Source: Candidatus Dojkabacteria bacterium | GTDB lineage: Bacteria; Patescibacteriota; Dojkabacteria; GCA-002793355 | Assembly (NCBI GenBank): GCA_015489555.1 | Contig: WFZN01000034.1 | Span: forward strand, 1 to 9,998 | Direction of reading: 5' to 3' | Length of the DNA stretch: 9,998 nt | In this document: piece after piece, positions 1 to 8,200 of the stretch | Position numbering within the stretch: the stretch's first letter is position 1 | How the letters are laid out: each line of letters begins with the position of its first letter | Notes under the pieces: generated by a model | Database searches by the model: none | What the model saw: the letters and a program-made list of their open reading frames with translations, nothing else | What the model was told of the DNA's origin: nothing | Translations under genes and position numbers: made by a program

Positions 1-77
1 CTGCCAAAGCCTATGGCGGGGTTAAAATCGTCCATGACTTTGACTTTTATAGGATAAGTTGTCTTTTTAAATACCAT
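1..77 (-). CDS. Partial hypothetical protein, N-terminal 25 residues only
   Basis: Reading the minus strand, an ATG at 77-75 opens a frame that stays open to the left edge of the window (25 codons plus two bases). It encodes MVFKKTTYPIKVKVMDD followed by FNPAIGFG. The ATG lies inside the last codons of the upstream minus-strand gene, whose TAA is at 69-67, giving an 11-base overlap. This is a typical translational-coupling arrangement. No Shine-Dalgarno sequence is visible, which fits coupling or re-initiation. An alternative start is the in-frame ATG at 35-33. I do not recognise the family from this fragment. If real, it is co-transcribed with the 396-aa protein gene from the promoter at 1263-1291. 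Confidence 0.45.
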   Translation of the reverse strand, partial: MVFKKTTYPIKVKVMDDFNPAIGFG

Positions 78-1257
78 TTGTCGTAATCTTTAACGGTTTA
101 TTTAGACGCTTCAGCCAGATTTTAAGGGATGTGTTCTCTACGGGGCTTGGTCCATATTTAAAAGGACGCTTACGGGTGTCTATGATTATTCCAGTTAACT
201 TATGTGGCTTAGCTGGCTCAAGCAAGCTAAAGTTTGAATAACCTTTATTGGTAATTACTGTGGCGCTTGAGAAATATCGATATGGAGTCTTAAAGTAGAA
301 GATATTGTCTGAAGGGGCTATTATCTTATTTATATCATTCTGGGCAGACATTATTTCTATAAATTGAGGTGTTTCCTTAAACGGTGTATAGTATATATAG
401 CGTTTTAGGTGTGGTAGTACTATGTAGGTCATTTCTTCTAGTTGCTCAGATTCAATTAGGCTCCCTAGGAGTGATAGGTTATTGTCTACAAAGATTTCCC
501 ATAGTCCTTTAAGGCCAAGGCCTTCTGCTGTCGCTAAAATTAAAAAAGGGGGTTTGTCTATGGTGTATACCAGTGGACCTGTTATATAAAGGCTACCGTT
601 TAGTAAGGTGCGACCTCCGTATTGATTTTTAATCTGTATTAACGCTGCTGTAACAAGAGCCCTAATAAGGTCTCTTATGATTGGAGAGGAGGTACGTAGG
701 GGTAGATAATGGTTAATATTAAGTAGGATGTCCATTAGTTGTTCATTGTTTAGTATGGTAGACATAAAAGCTGGGAATAATTGTTTATGTTGCTCAAAAA
801 AGTCAAGCAAGTTTTTAAAGTGTGTCCCGACTGTATTAACACTAAAATGGATTTTTTCTTTTATTAGTTTGGGTTTGAAGATGGTTAATACTATCTCGTT
901 TAAATCAAGGTGGATAATTATATGATGGTGGTGTGTCTTCTCAACTAGTTTCGAGGATAAATTCTCAAAATTAAGTTTGGATGTAAAAATAGCTTTCTGG
1001 CTGTACGCGCTGGCTTTGGTTGAGTATATATTTAAGTGCTCAGTGATTATATTTTCTAGTTGTTTTTGGGGTACATATGAAATTACGGTAGGTATTGTTG
1101 AAAGGGATCTTTTTATAGATTGCTCATGCTTAATTTGAGCTAGTGGTTTAAAAAAGTAAAAGTACGGGTAGTTTGTTCCGATACTGCTGCTTTTTCCTTT
1201 TGGGGTTAAGCTTGAGTATACAACCCCGTGTTGTAAGAAGATAACTTGTGAATACAT
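67..1257 (-). CDS. Glutamate mutase L-like (MutL/GlmL family) protein, divergent
   Basis: A 396-aa protein that I place tentatively in the glutamate mutase L family, an ASKHA-fold family named after a gene linked to B12-dependent mutases and also found in genomes lacking such mutases. The support is a pattern match recalled from the family, in three places. Residues 220-268 (NGSLYITGP, then PPFLILATAEGLGLKGLWEIF, then a LSLLGSL stretch) resemble the conserved 'GG.L.h.p' to 'lLDalqp.Gvttl..D..gLl.aLG' block. Residues 167-208 fit the helical segment before it. Residues 355-366 (TGIIIDTRKRPF) resemble the C-terminal 'lGliiDaRgRPl' motif. Residues 112-127 occupy the place of the 'DiGgatTdv' phosphate-binding strand but lack its Gly and Thr residues, so nucleotide binding may be lost. 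The protein has no signal peptide or clear membrane helix. The start is chosen because a strong promoter ends five bases upstream of this ATG. Function in this organism is unknown. Confidence 0.5.
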   Translation of the reverse strand: MYSQVIFLQHGVVYSSLTPKGKSSSIGTNYPYFYFFKPLAQIKHEQSIKRSLSTIPTVISYVPQKQLENIITEHLNIYSTKASAYSQKAIFTSKLNFENLSSKLVEKTHHHHIIIHLDLNEIVLTIFKPKLIKEKIHFSVNTVGTHFKNLLDFFEQHKQLFPAFMSTILNNEQLMDILLNINHYLPLRTSSPIIRDLIRALVTAALIQIKNQYGGRTLLNGSLYITGPLVYTIDKPPFLILATAEGLGLKGLWEIFVDNNLSLLGSLIESEQLEEMTYIVLPHLKRYIYYTPFKETPQFIEIMSAQNDINKIIAPSDNIFYFKTPYRYFSSATVITNKGYSNFSLLEPAKPHKLTGIIIDTRKRPFKYGPSPVENTSLKIWLKRLNKPLKITTNGI

Positions 1258-1262
1258 AGTAA

Positions 1263-1291
1263 ATTATAGGACATTGTTGGGGAGTTGTCAA
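1263..1291 (-). promoter_or_regulatory. Sigma70-type promoter of the 396-aa protein gene (leaderless geometry)
   Basis: On the minus strand a perfect TTGACA (1291-1286) is followed by a 17-base spacer and a perfect TATAAT (1268-1263). Only five bases separate the -10 box from the ATG at 1257. Transcription would therefore begin at or within a base or so of the start codon, and no Shine-Dalgarno sequence is present. The consensus match is complete, so this should be a strong promoter unless repressed. Confidence 0.8.
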
Positions 1292-1300
1292 AGTTTTGAC
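1287..1300. promoter_or_regulatory. 14-bp palindrome overlapping the -35 box (possible operator)
   Basis: GTCAAAGTTTTGAC is a perfect 6-bp inverted repeat with a two-base centre. It overlaps five of the six bases of the -35 box of the minus-strand promoter. A dimeric repressor bound here would block that promoter but lies far from the ligase promoter. No regulator gene is visible in the window. It is short enough to be chance. Confidence 0.35.
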
Positions 1301-1410
1301 GGGCGTGGGGCGAAATGGGGGGTAGCTTTAGAACGTTGGTGTTTTGTATCCTGGTTCTGTGGGGCATTTAACAAACGAATAAATTACAAAACCCATTTCG
1401 CCCCACGCCC
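1301..1410. repeat. Perfect 19-bp inverted repeat in the divergent promoter region
   Basis: The left arm at 1301-1319 (GGGCGTGGGGCGAAATGGG) is the exact reverse complement of the right arm at 1392-1410, with 72 bases between them. The arms are much richer in G and C than their surroundings. Each promoter therefore sees the same 19-mer (CCCATTTCGCCCCACGCCC) in the same orientation. It ends 9 bases upstream of the minus-strand -35 box and 11 bases upstream of the plus-strand -35 box. The intervening DNA has minor complementarity: an 8-bp pair, GTTTTGTA at 1341-1348 with TACAAAAC at 1385-1392, and a 5-bp hairpin at 1330-1358. The best reading is a duplicated activator or regulator site. A structured RNA or a small mobile-element remnant remains possible, but no flanking target duplication is seen. 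Confidence 0.85.
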
Positions 1411-1421
1411 AACACCCATAG

Positions 1422-1449
1422 TTGACCTTTAAGCAACAGAGCTTATAAT
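1422..1449 (+). promoter_or_regulatory. Sigma70-type promoter of the DNA ligase gene (leaderless geometry)
   Basis: TTGACC (1422-1427, five of six consensus bases) is followed by a 16-base spacer and a perfect TATAAT (1444-1449). The ATG at 1456 begins seven bases after the end of the -10 box, where transcription normally starts, so the mRNA is predicted to be leaderless. No Shine-Dalgarno sequence precedes the ATG. Confidence 0.78.
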
Positions 1450-1455
1450 TGAATA

Positions 1456-3381
1456 ATGCAATTTAGTGAGCTTGTTAGTTATTTTCAGAAATTGGAAAAG
1501 ATCAGTTCCAGGCTTAAATTAAGGGAGATTCTACTTGATCTTTATAGCAAGTTAACATATGATGAGCTACAAATAGTTTCTTATTTTTTACAGGGCAGAC
1601 TTGCCCCTCCATATGTTGACTTGGAGTTTAATATTTCTGAAAAAACAATAGATAGGTACATATTAGAGGCTTTCTCAACAAGCTCTTTATTGTCAAGCGA
1701 TCCAGAGAAACAGTACAAGAATCTAAAATTAAGCCACAGAGATTCTGCCGGTGCCTATGAGGTGCTAAAGAAAAGTTTTATAAAGGCCAATGATAGAACC
1801 ATTAGTTTTGAAGACCTATCTATTACGCGTGTTTACTCAGAATTGCTAGAATTAACTTTAATAGAAGGCGTAGGTTCGGTTAAACGGAGGTTAAAACTGT
1901 TAGACGGGCTGCTTGCTAAGCTGTCACCAGCGGCTGGTAAATATATCATTAGACTTATTTTAGGCAGGTTGCGACTAGGAGTAAGTGTTCGCACTATTTT
2001 GGATATGCTGGCATATCACTATTCGTTAGTTTCAAAGGATGCCGTAGGGAATGCTAAGAAGCACTTTGATCGAGCATACGGAATAACTAGTGATATAGGA
2101 TATGTAGGTGCTTTATATTTTAAAGAAGGGTTCCAGGCGGTTCAGAAAGTAAGATTTATTCCTGGGGTACCGATTGCGCTACAACTTGCTGAACGCGAGC
2201 CAACCTTGGAGGCTTGTTTAAAGAGAATTCCATACCCGTATGTGGATCCTAAACTTGACGGACTAAGAGGACAAATTCACATTTTTGACAGAACACATCT
2301 TGGAAAAGATTATTTTGAAGGCAGAGTATGGGCTAAGGCATATCTATCTAAAATAAACAAAAAAGAACAGTCGTTACTATCTAATCATGGTAACGATGAA
2401 GAGTATGTAGTAAAGATATTCTCGCGCAACCTTGAGGATCTTACCCCAATGTTTCCAGAGATACATGACTGGGCTAAAATTTATGCAGACAAGATTTTTG
2501 AAACCATCCAGCCCTCTGACTTAAAGGCCGTTGTGTTTGATTCTGAACTTATTGGTTATAATGAGAGCCTTGGGGAGTTTTATCCATTTCAGGTAACAAT
2601 GACTCGACGTAGAAAATACAGTGTAAGTAAGCTTGCCCAGCAAATACCTATTCGGGCTTTTGTGTTTGATGTAATGTTTTATAAAAAGGAAGTGCTAACG
2701 TATCCGTTTAGAAAGCGTAGAGAATTGTTAGAGGAGATCTTTAGTAAAGTAAAAGCAGATACAGCTATTACCCTGCAGGTAATCTATAAGTTTGATAAAA
2801 GAGAAGATACCCATAAAGTACTTAAAACGGTAGAGAATCTGTTTTATGATTACGTAAGCCGTGGTGTAGAGGGTATTATGATAAAGGATCCTAATGCTCC
2901 GTATGAGCCGGGTGTGCGCAAATTTAATTGGATCAAGTTTAAACGTGCAATGAAGTCAGAACTTGCAGATACCCTTGATTTGGTGGTATTAGGGTATTAC
3001 TATGGTAAGGGTAGACTAGCAAGTTTTGGCATAGGTGGCTTGTTAGTCGGAGTTTATGATAAAGATAAGGACGAATATTTGACTGTATCAAAGGTTGGAA
3101 CCGGGTTTGCAGATGCAGATTGGTTGAAGATAAAAGGGCTTTTAGATGACCTAAAGGTTGATAAGCCAGTATTTAATGTAAGGGTGAGCAAGGAGCTTAT
3201 ACCAGATGTATGGGTTTATCCACAGCTTGTAATTGAGGTTGAGGCAGATGAAATTACTAAAAGTCCAATTCACACCGCCGGCTTGGCGTTAAGATTCCCT
3301 CGCTTTAAACGAATAAGAGAGGATAAAACGTCAACACAAGCTACAACACTTAAAGAGTTAAAAGAGCTAATGGCAAGTTAA
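1456..3381 (+). CDS. lig: ATP-dependent DNA ligase (archaeal/eukaryotic LigI type)
   Basis: Seals nicks in duplex DNA through a ligase-adenylate intermediate, for replication and repair. The 641 residues follow the archaeal ligase order. Residues 1-200 are the N-terminal DNA-binding domain (start MQFSELVSYF, LQGRLAPPY at 45-53, RLRLGVSVRTILDML at 171-185). The adenylation domain has motif I KLDG with nucleophile Lys266, motif III FSRNLEDLTPMFPEI at 322-336, motif IIIa VFDSELIGY with Glu364, motif IV VEGIMIK at 471-477 and motif V WIKFK at 492-496. The OB-fold starts near 508, and the C-terminal motif is LRFPRFKRIRED at 612-623. All catalytic residues appear intact. A charged insertion of about 35-40 residues (roughly 278-317) lies between motifs I and III, compared with the usual short loop. 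The start is set by the promoter and the family's N-terminus. It is longer than minimal bacterial LigD or LigB/C-type enzymes, so it could serve replication. Whether an NAD-dependent ligase also exists cannot be seen here. Confidence 0.96.
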   Translation: MQFSELVSYFQKLEKISSRLKLREILLDLYSKLTYDELQIVSYFLQGRLAPPYVDLEFNISEKTIDRYILEAFSTSSLLSSDPEKQYKNLKLSHRDSAGAYEVLKKSFIKANDRTISFEDLSITRVYSELLELTLIEGVGSVKRRLKLLDGLLAKLSPAAGKYIIRLILGRLRLGVSVRTILDMLAYHYSLVSKDAVGNAKKHFDRAYGITSDIGYVGALYFKEGFQAVQKVRFIPGVPIALQLAEREPTLEACLKRIPYPYVDPKLDGLRGQIHIFDRTHLGKDYFEGRVWAKAYLSKINKKEQSLLSNHGNDEEYVVKIFSRNLEDLTPMFPEIHDWAKIYADKIFETIQPSDLKAVVFDSELIGYNESLGEFYPFQVTMTRRRKYSVSKLAQQIPIRAFVFDVMFYKKEVLTYPFRKRRELLEEIFSKVKADTAITLQVIYKFDKREDTHKVLKTVENLFYDYVSRGVEGIMIKDPNAPYEPGVRKFNWIKFKRAMKSELADTLDLVVLGYYYGKGRLASFGIGGLLVGVYDKDKDEYLTVSKVGTGFADADWLKIKGLLDDLKVDKPVFNVRVSKELIPDVWVYPQLVIEVEADEITKSPIHTAGLALRFPRFKRIREDKTSTQATTLKELKELMAS

Positions 3382-3399
3382 GATTCTCTTTTTGGTGTT

Positions 3400-5169
3400 A
3401 TGCGGATGTTTCATGGGTTAAAAAACATGGCTAGAACCTATTATTGGTATATAAGGGTAATACATCAGGTATTAGGGTTATTGGTGTATGTCTTGTTTCT
3501 GTTGGTTATTTTGGGTTACGTTTTAATATCAGTTAAGATATGGATTTTTGGTAGAATGATAGATTCAGTTGTAGCAATGTATAGCGACTTAAATTCGGTA
3601 GTAAGTTGGTTAGGGTTTAATTTGCCATTGCCGTTGTTGTGGTTTTTGGTATACGCGGTTATCTATTTTTTAGAGATTACTCTTGCTAAATATCGTGATT
3701 GGATTTTATTTAGATTAGACACTGCGTTATCTTCTGGCTACCCTACAGAGAGGTTTATTAATAAATTCTATGAGTTGAATATAGCCGATATAGAACAGAT
3801 GAATCTTTACGATAAAATAGCTTTGTATAAAAAGCATTGGAACACAAAAGCTTTTTGGTTATTAAAGCACAGTGTAAACTTGTTAGGTAACTTGGTAGGT
3901 TTATTGAGCGCCCTAGTAATTTTGCTAAAACGAGGTAACAGCTATGTTTATATCGCTGTCAGTCTGGTTTTTGTTGGCATATTTGTTTCAGGGATCGTAG
4001 ACAGTTTAAGTCGTAGGGTGACTTACAAGAGTGATGTATCAGCAGCAAGTCTTGTGAGAAATGTAAATTATATTCTTGAGCGTTTGTTAGATATGCGTTT
4101 TTTTACAGAGCTTAAGGTAAATAGAATCTATAGAAAACTGTCTAGACGATATGCTACCCTTGTTAGGAAGCTAACAGACAGCAATATAGAAGGAGGACGC
4201 AAAGCGTATAGATTGGCTTTGGTCGCTGATTTTGTGCGTACCTTGTTTTTTACTATTGCCCAAGCATTTTATTTGTATAAGGGGTTGCTAGAAAAAACAG
4301 AAGTGGGGCATTTAACTGCGGGGTTTAATCTATTAGCGCAGGTATTTACTAGATTAAAGGGGCTTATTCAGACATATGTTGCGTGGCGGGCTGATTTGCG
4401 CTATGTACAAGATTTTATGAACCTTTTTAAGCTAGAAAGCATTAATTTTACAAGTGATGGCAAAGTCCAAATAGCTCCTAGACAGCCTTTGTTGCTGGAG
4501 TTGCGTAATCTTACATATGTTCTCCCTGGTACGAAAACGCTTGTCGCCCAAAATATAGATCTTGTTATAGAGCCATATAGCAAGGTGTTTATATATGGTA
4601 AAGACGGAGTTGGAAAAACATTTTTAACTAAGGTGTTAACTACATTATTTCCCGTTCCACCGCAAAAATATTTTATAAACGGAGTAGACGTTAGAAATAT
4701 AAAACGAGGGGTAGTTAAAGATCTCTTTAGTATAGTGCCTGACTCTTTTGGTCGTTACGAGTTTTCTTTAAAAGAGGCCGTTACTTTAGGTGGCAGTAAT
4801 AAATTTGACAAAAAAAGATATATAGAGGCTTTAGAGATAGCTGATCTTTATGAATGGGCGAAAGATCTTGGGCTTTTGTTTAGTGACAGACGCCTTGGGG
4901 TTTTGTTAGGAAGCCTGCCAATTGCTGGTGGTTTTTGGCAAAGGATTGCTATAGCCCGTGCAATTTACAGAGACGCTCCAATCTTATTGCTGGATATGCC
5001 GTTTACCTTTATAGATGATAAAGGGCGTCAATGGATAATGGAACGTCTGTTAGATTTTGTTACTAACAAACGAAAAACATTAATACATATCGATGAAGAT
5101 TTGTCCTTACAACGCTATTTTGACGTATCTTACGAGAAAGGAACCTATAATTTGACCAGATTATATTAA
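3400..5169 (+). CDS. ABC transporter half-exporter (membrane + degenerate ATPase domain)
   Basis: A fused membrane and nucleotide-binding protein of 589 aa, the usual length of a half-exporter. Hydrophobic helices lie near residues 25-48, 76-95, 156-177, 181-200 and 272-293, with a weaker one around 303-325. The ATPase domain starts near 364. Walker A is intact (GKDGVGKT, 400-407). The other motifs are altered. The Q-loop position reads IVPDSF (445-450) with Asp instead of Gln. The signature reads IAGGF (508-512) instead of LSGGQ. Walker B LLLD (528-531) is followed by Met532 where the catalytic Glu belongs. The switch His is missing from LIHIDED (561-567), or shifted to His563. It probably binds ATP but hydrolyses it poorly, like the degenerate half of a heterodimeric exporter. 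No partner is in the window and the substrate is unknown. It lies 18 bp after the ligase with no good promoter or Shine-Dalgarno sequence, so read-through is likely. ATGs at 3406 and 3427 are alternative starts. Confidence 0.88.
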   Translation: MRMFHGLKNMARTYYWYIRVIHQVLGLLVYVLFLLVILGYVLISVKIWIFGRMIDSVVAMYSDLNSVVSWLGFNLPLPLLWFLVYAVIYFLEITLAKYRDWILFRLDTALSSGYPTERFINKFYELNIADIEQMNLYDKIALYKKHWNTKAFWLLKHSVNLLGNLVGLLSALVILLKRGNSYVYIAVSLVFVGIFVSGIVDSLSRRVTYKSDVSAASLVRNVNYILERLLDMRFFTELKVNRIYRKLSRRYATLVRKLTDSNIEGGRKAYRLALVADFVRTLFFTIAQAFYLYKGLLEKTEVGHLTAGFNLLAQVFTRLKGLIQTYVAWRADLRYVQDFMNLFKLESINFTSDGKVQIAPRQPLLLELRNLTYVLPGTKTLVAQNIDLVIEPYSKVFIYGKDGVGKTFLTKVLTTLFPVPPQKYFINGVDVRNIKRGVVKDLFSIVPDSFGRYEFSLKEAVTLGGSNKFDKKRYIEALEIADLYEWAKDLGLLFSDRRLGVLLGSLPIAGGFWQRIAIARAIYRDAPILLLDMPFTFIDDKGRQWIMERLLDFVTNKRKTLIHIDEDLSLQRYFDVSYEKGTYNLTRLY

Positions 5170-5181
5170 GTCGGTAGATGC

Positions 5182-5210
5182 TTTACATATATACTTTTTT
5201 GTGATACATT
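5182..5210 (+). promoter_or_regulatory. Extended -10 promoter of the large surface protein gene (leaderless geometry)
   Basis: TTTACA (5182-5187) is followed by a 17-base spacer and TACATT (5205-5210). The -10 box is preceded by TG at 5202-5203, an extended -10 element that compensates for the weaker hexamer. The ATG at 5217 begins exactly seven bases after the -10 box. The 47-bp gap after the ABC gene thus holds an independent promoter, and no Shine-Dalgarno sequence is seen. Confidence 0.65.
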
Positions 5211-5216
5211 TTAAAT

Positions 5217-8200
5217 ATGCACAAAAAGGGTTTGTTTAAAACTCATTCGCAAAAAGAGGAGAAAAGTGTGCTTAGGCGTTATCGTAAATTGGCACGAGGT
5301 TTGTTCTTAACAGATGTATTGCTTGTAGCAAGTTTCGTTATTATGCTACTTGCACTGCAGTGTAAGTTGACCGGGTGGGGAAAGTGGTTTACTCCACCAT
5401 ACTGTGGAGCAGCTTCTAAGGTAAGTGGTTTTAGCCTAGGTTATCCGTTGGGGAGTATATCTGTTTCTTCTTCTCCCATAGAACTTTCTGAGGATGTAGG
5501 GGTATACGTAGTAGAAACAAAGGAAAATAACACTGTAAAGGTTGTTCCTGTAAACACTTTATCTAAAGAGGTTTTAAAAAATGTGACACTAGTGAAGGAT
5601 GGTAATACATTAAAGTTACAGTCAGATAATAAAACGATAAGTGAGGTTGTTTTGTCTGAGGTTGGAGAGCCACAGGAGTTAGAATTGAGTGGGAATGTTC
5701 TTAGTATAACAGATGGTAATAGTGTAACCTTTTTAAATTGGGATACGAACGTGAGTGATGACGTGCAGAAAATTGTTGATCTGTCGGATGTTTCAATTAG
5801 CTCTCCTAATATTGGTGATACGTTAGTTTACAATGGCAATGCTTGGACAAACAAACAATTAAAATTTGTCGATTTGAGCGATACACCTAGTGATTACGGC
5901 ACGGCAGGGTTTGTTTTACAAACAGATGGGGCAGGTTCCATTAATTATGTTGATCCTGCTACATTAAACGTAGGCTATTGGAAACGTGTGGGTACCTCAT
6001 TGAGCCCCAAGAACGTTGGTGATGATATTGTACTTAATCCAGGAGAGGAGCTGTTTCTTAAGGGGTTAACCACAAACGGTGGTGTGTTGTTTACTAATAG
6101 CAATGGCCAAGTAGGGCAAAGCCCTAAGCTTTATTGGGATACATCAGACGATCGCTTAAATATTGATGGAGGACTCAATGCCCGTAAAGTAGCAACGGTT
6201 GATTCTTCTAATTACCGTTCGTATGATTACAATTATATAAGACGCGATTTTATTGTAGATAATAATTTCTCTAACCTATATCTTAACGGTCTATCAGTTA
6301 GAGCGTATGGAAACGCAGCTTCCGGCACGAGCTCAACAGGTATGATTATAGGTTTAGAGAGTTTAGTGGGTGCTACTGATACTTTAAGTCCCCACAAAGG
6401 TTATATAGATTGGCTTGTAGCTTTGGCGGGGGTGGTAAAGAATTTTGGGCCTTCTCATACTGGTACCTATGATAAGGCGATGGCGTTAGCCGGTATCCTC
6501 GATGCCTCGCCTGGTAGTTCAGGTACCATTAATCGAGGGTATGGCTTGTTTCTAAATTATGAGATAGGATCGGGGCCGGGGGCAACGTATAATAATGTTT
6601 TTGGGGTGTATGTGCAAAGTCCGCTTATGGTGAACTACTTTGCTGGTAATACTGGTATCGGCACTGATACTCCAGCTACTAAGTTACACGTAGTTGGCGA
6701 TATCTATGCTGAAGGAGGGCAAATAAGGTTAGGAAATTTCAGTAGTACTCCTAGTGCCCTTGGAGCTGGGAGTATATATTATGATACAACCTCTAACATG
6801 CCATTTTATTATGATGGTAGCGCGTGGCAGCCACTTGTGGCTGCTAGCAGTTCTGATCATGATTGGTACAAAGCGTTTAGTACGGATGTACCAGACGATA
6901 TAGCTAACGATATCTATACTTACGGGCAAGTTGGTATTGGTACTGATACCCCAGCTCAATTGCTTCATGTGTTAGGAGCAGACGCTAAGGTTAGAATAGA
7001 AGGTAGTACCGCGGCTTCTGTTCAATTATATGAAACGGATGGTACTGCGACTTGGTCTGAATGGCAACAGTATCTAGATGCTTTGCGTCTAAATATTCAT
7101 GATGGATCTACTTTAACTACAGATGTTATAACTGTGTCTACAAATGGCGACGTTGGGATAGGTACGGCCAGTCCCTCTGCAAGGTTACATATAGCTAATG
7201 ACGGAATGCTAATAGCGGAGGGAAATATAAGCAGTGGGAGGGTGCTTTCCTATACCGGAGGTAATGCCCTTATTTGGTATCCACGCAAGGCTGCTTTTAG
7301 AGTTGGATCGGTATCAGGAGCTCAGTGGGATGATCCTTCGGTTGGGATTTATTCCGTGGTTCTCGGAGGTACTGATAACGAGGCCTCATCTAATAATTCC
7401 GGTATATTGGCGGGTACTAATAATACAGTTGGTCCTACCGGGGCTCACTCAGTTATAGTTGGCGGGGCTTATAACTTTATAGATACTTCCACTGCGGCGA
7501 TCGTAGGAGGTAGTGGAAATACAATACAGAGTAATAATAATGTTATAGTTGGCGGATCCAATAATTTAATAGAGACAGCTTCAAATCAATCTGTAGCATT
7601 GGGAGGCAGTGATAACGTTCTTACTGATGCTTTTAATACGATTGTAGGGGGAGAGTTCAATACCATTAGTAGTTCAACCGATTCATTTGTACAAGGGAGC
7701 GGAATTACCCTAGAGAATACCAATTACTCATTTGTGTTCGGCGAGAATATTTTGGTTGCCTCTTATTCAGGGCCTTTAAACCACGTTTACGCTTTTGGGC
7801 AAGATTTAGATATAGAGGACTCTGCTAATTTGTTTGTATTCGATTTCTCCGACGCTTCATCAGTAATTACAGAGAGTAACGCGTTTTTGATTGGCCCAAC
7901 AGATGTTAATCCGATTAGAGTAGGTATCGGAGTAATGAGTCCGTTTTATCGTCTAGAGCTTCCAAACAATCCTGATCCTTCTGGACAGGGTCGAGCCAAT
8001 GCATGGGTAACATATTCAGATGCAAGAATAAAAAGTAACCAACAAGAGATAGAATACGGACTTGATACAATAATGCAACTTGAACCAAAGAAATATATAC
8101 ATCATAGTACAGAATTTAAAGATGGACAGTTAATAATAAAAGATGAAGGCAAGGAGACAATAGGGTTTATAGCACAGGAGGTATACCAAGTAATACCAGA

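Noticed and set aside
1301..1410. The 19-bp inverted repeat as an intrinsic terminator
   Set aside because: Both flanking genes are transcribed away from it, the loop is 72 bases, and no T-run follows either arm.
1301..1410. A small structured RNA gene formed by the inverted repeat
   Set aside because: I found no promoter positioned to transcribe it on either strand, and the arms are better explained by their matched spacing to the two promoters. It is not fully excluded.
5120..5151. TTGACG and TATAAT near the 3' end of the ABC gene as a promoter
   Set aside because: The spacer is 20 bases, too long for sigma70, and both boxes lie in coding sequence. The TTTACA / TGnTACATT pair nearer the ATG fits better.
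6651..7751. CRISPR or tandem DNA repeat array
   Set aside because: The repetition is at the protein level within one frame, with divergent DNA and no uniform spacers.
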